DNA from: Bacteroidaceae bacterium
GTDB lineage: Bacteria; Bacteroidota; Bacteroidia; Bacteroidales; CHK158-818
DNA length: 15,207 bases
NCBI GenBank assembly: GCA_017467745.1
Contig: JAFUKV010000246.1
Span: forward strand, 1 to 15,207
Direction: 5' to 3'
The translations under genes were made by a program, and so were the position numbers. Positions 14,753 through 15,207 of this stretch are shown one piece after another (the stretch's first letter is position 1; each line of letters starts with the position of its first letter). The notes under the pieces are model-generated. The model had not been told where the DNA came from. It was given only the letters and a program-made list of their open reading frames with translations, and ran no database searches.

Positions 14753-14805
14753 CAAATGTAACATTTCAAAAGGGAAAAAGTTACATCAATGTAACATAAT
14801 GTAAC
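14753..14805 (-). promoter_or_regulatory. Promoter-like -7 element with a cluster of GTTACAT half-sites
   Basis: On the minus strand TACATTTG (14753-14760) is a perfect TAnnTTTG. It overlaps the dyad AAATGT-A-ACATTT (14754-14766). Just upstream lie the dyad GTTACAT-CA-ATGTAAC (14780-14795) and another half-site (14798-14805), giving three direct copies of GTTACATT. One more TGTAAC is at 14852-14857. Dyads over and just upstream of a -7 element are the usual layout for repressor or activator sites. The transcript would run into the 51-residue gene after a leader of about 105 nt. No good -33 is visible. Confidence 0.5.
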
Positions 14806-14930
14806 GCTTCGTTTTTTTTCGCACCCTCTCGCTCTGCACTTATCCCACCTTTGTAACCATCTAAAAATAAAACCCTTCACCCTATAATCCCAGTGCCATT
14901 AAACCCACCTCTATTTTAACGCTTCGTTTT
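14802..14930. repeat. 14-nt direct repeats
   Basis: TAACGCTTCGTTTT occurs at 14802-14815 and 14917-14930 in the same orientation, 115 bp apart. The segment between holds two CCCACCT blocks and the outlying TGTAAC site. I see no credible gene in 14806-14950. Confidence 0.7.
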
Positions 14931-14950
14931 ATCCCCCATACATAAAATAA

Positions 14951-14976
14951 ACAAAGCCCGGTGCACCGGGCTTTGT
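14951..14976. terminator. Strong hairpin, probably a terminator
   Basis: A 26-bp perfect palindrome: ACAAAGCCCGGT, GC, ACCGGGCTTTGT. The stem is about 11 bp with a 4-nt TGCA loop. The plus side is followed by CGTTTTC and the minus side by TTATTTTATG, so the minus direction is a little better. No plus-strand gene precedes it; on the minus side it would end transcription arriving from the right edge. Confidence 0.75.
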
Positions 14977-15003
14977 CGTTTTCATAACCTTATTTCGTAA
15001 AGG

Positions 15004-15072
15004 TTACGCTTTCGAAACTACTATTGTACGGTTGAGGAGATACAAATTTATTTCGAAAGTTTTTTTCTGCAT
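15004..15072 (-). other. Possible 22-codon leader-type frame before the terminator
   Basis: An ATG-started frame of 22 codons (MQKKTFEINLYLLNRTIVVS and two more residues) ends in a TAA that lies inside a 7-bp hairpin (TAACCTT 14985-14991 with AAGGTTA 15000-15006), shortly before the palindrome at 14951-14976. Frame, hairpin and terminator in a row could be a leader or attenuator, but a frame this short can easily be chance. Confidence 0.2.
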
Positions 15073-15084
15073 ATTTATCGCTCT

Positions 15085-15159
15085 AAAAACATCTGTTTTT
15101 ATTTCTTCTGAAAAAGAAAGGTTCTTTTTCTACTTAAACAAGTATTTTTTGCTTGTTTA
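15085..15159 (-). terminator. Run of three A/T hairpins behind the right-edge gene
   Basis: Going down the minus strand there are three perfect stems: TAAACAAG/CTTGTTTA (15135-15159, 8 bp), GAAAAAGAA/TTCTTTTTC (15110-15130, 9 bp, 3-nt loop) and AAAAACA/TGTTTTT (15085-15100, 7 bp, 2-nt loop). They start directly after the GYRF codons of the partial gene. Such A/T hairpins in a row fit a 3' end better than coding sequence. Confidence 0.45.
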
Positions 15160-15206
15160 TTAAATCGATACCCAACAACAATCGTATTGCTGAAATCATC
15201 GAATCT
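15099..15206 (-). CDS. C-terminal end of a probable outer-membrane barrel protein, partial
   Basis: A frame open at the right edge reads RFDDFSNTIVVGYRF, then about 20 further residues of poor quality (NKQAKNTCLSRKR and so on) to a TAA. An alternating strand ending in aromatic Phe is the usual last strand of an outer-membrane beta-barrel, where the protein normally stops. After the Phe codon TTT comes AATAA; one more T would give TTT TAA TAA, that is, an immediate stop. A 1-nt loss in the T run is therefore likely, and the extra tail overlaps terminator-like hairpins. The upstream part is outside the window, so the family cannot be named. Confidence 0.4.
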   Translation of the reverse strand, partial: RFDDFSNTIVVGYRFNKQAKNTCLSRKRTFLFQKK

Positions 15207-15207
15207 C

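Noticed and set aside
14677..14880. 67-codon minus-strand frame
   Set aside because: It runs through the GTTACAT dyads and the -7 element, needs a GTG start, and has a cysteine-rich, unlikely composition.
13834..15207. Boundary of an integrated mobile element
   Set aside because: Small unknown genes and repeats are suggestive, but there is no integrase, transposase, relaxase, tRNA target or matching attachment repeat to support it.

Overview
The window looks like chromosomal DNA of a member of the Bacteroidota, most likely the Bacteroidales. Three things point there. Two promoters carry the Bacteroidota-type -7 element TAnnTTTG. The genes encode SPII lipoproteins, a DUF2807-type protein, an OmpA-family envelope protein and a collagen-like lipoprotein of Bacteroidales architecture. 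The base composition is AT-rich with A-rich leaders. The genus cannot be told from this stretch alone.

Layout. Positions 1-2215 (+) hold two GTPases of ribosome assembly: the 3' part of era (its G1 motif lies off the left edge) and a complete der. A strong two-way hairpin terminator separates them from a convergent minus-strand pair: an OmpA-family outer-membrane protein followed, 7 bp later, by a 715-residue lipoprotein with a coiled coil, tandem 30-residue repeats and a short collagen-like stretch. Positions 5985-6633 hold a likely gene remnant with its own terminator. Next come a DUF2807-type lipoprotein (+), a good terminator and a textbook promoter. These lead into a tightly packed plus-strand run: mnmA (tRNA 2-thiouridylase), a secreted S8 protease, xseA and xseB (exonuclease VII), then a periplasmic alkaline phosphatase. 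Gaps or overlaps of 1, 1, -29 and 17 bp suggest one operon. A small AT-rich lipoprotein of unknown function follows.

The last 1.37 kb is the least ordinary part. It holds a five-copy GTCCCCCTA array, a minus-strand pair of small genes (a 51-residue and a 74-residue product) with a terminator behind them, and a promoter-like region crowded with GTTACAT/ATGTAAC half-sites. It also holds several hairpins and, at the right edge, what looks like the C-terminal end of an outer-membrane barrel protein on the minus strand. No integrase, transposase, relaxase, CRISPR array, tRNA or rRNA is visible, so a mobile origin for this end is a guess.

Most of the window is housekeeping: ribosome maturation, tRNA thiolation, DNA repair, and cell-envelope or phosphate functions. 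The candidates for something undescribed are the small-gene module and repeat arrays after position 13834 and the repeat-bearing lipoprotein next to the OmpA protein.
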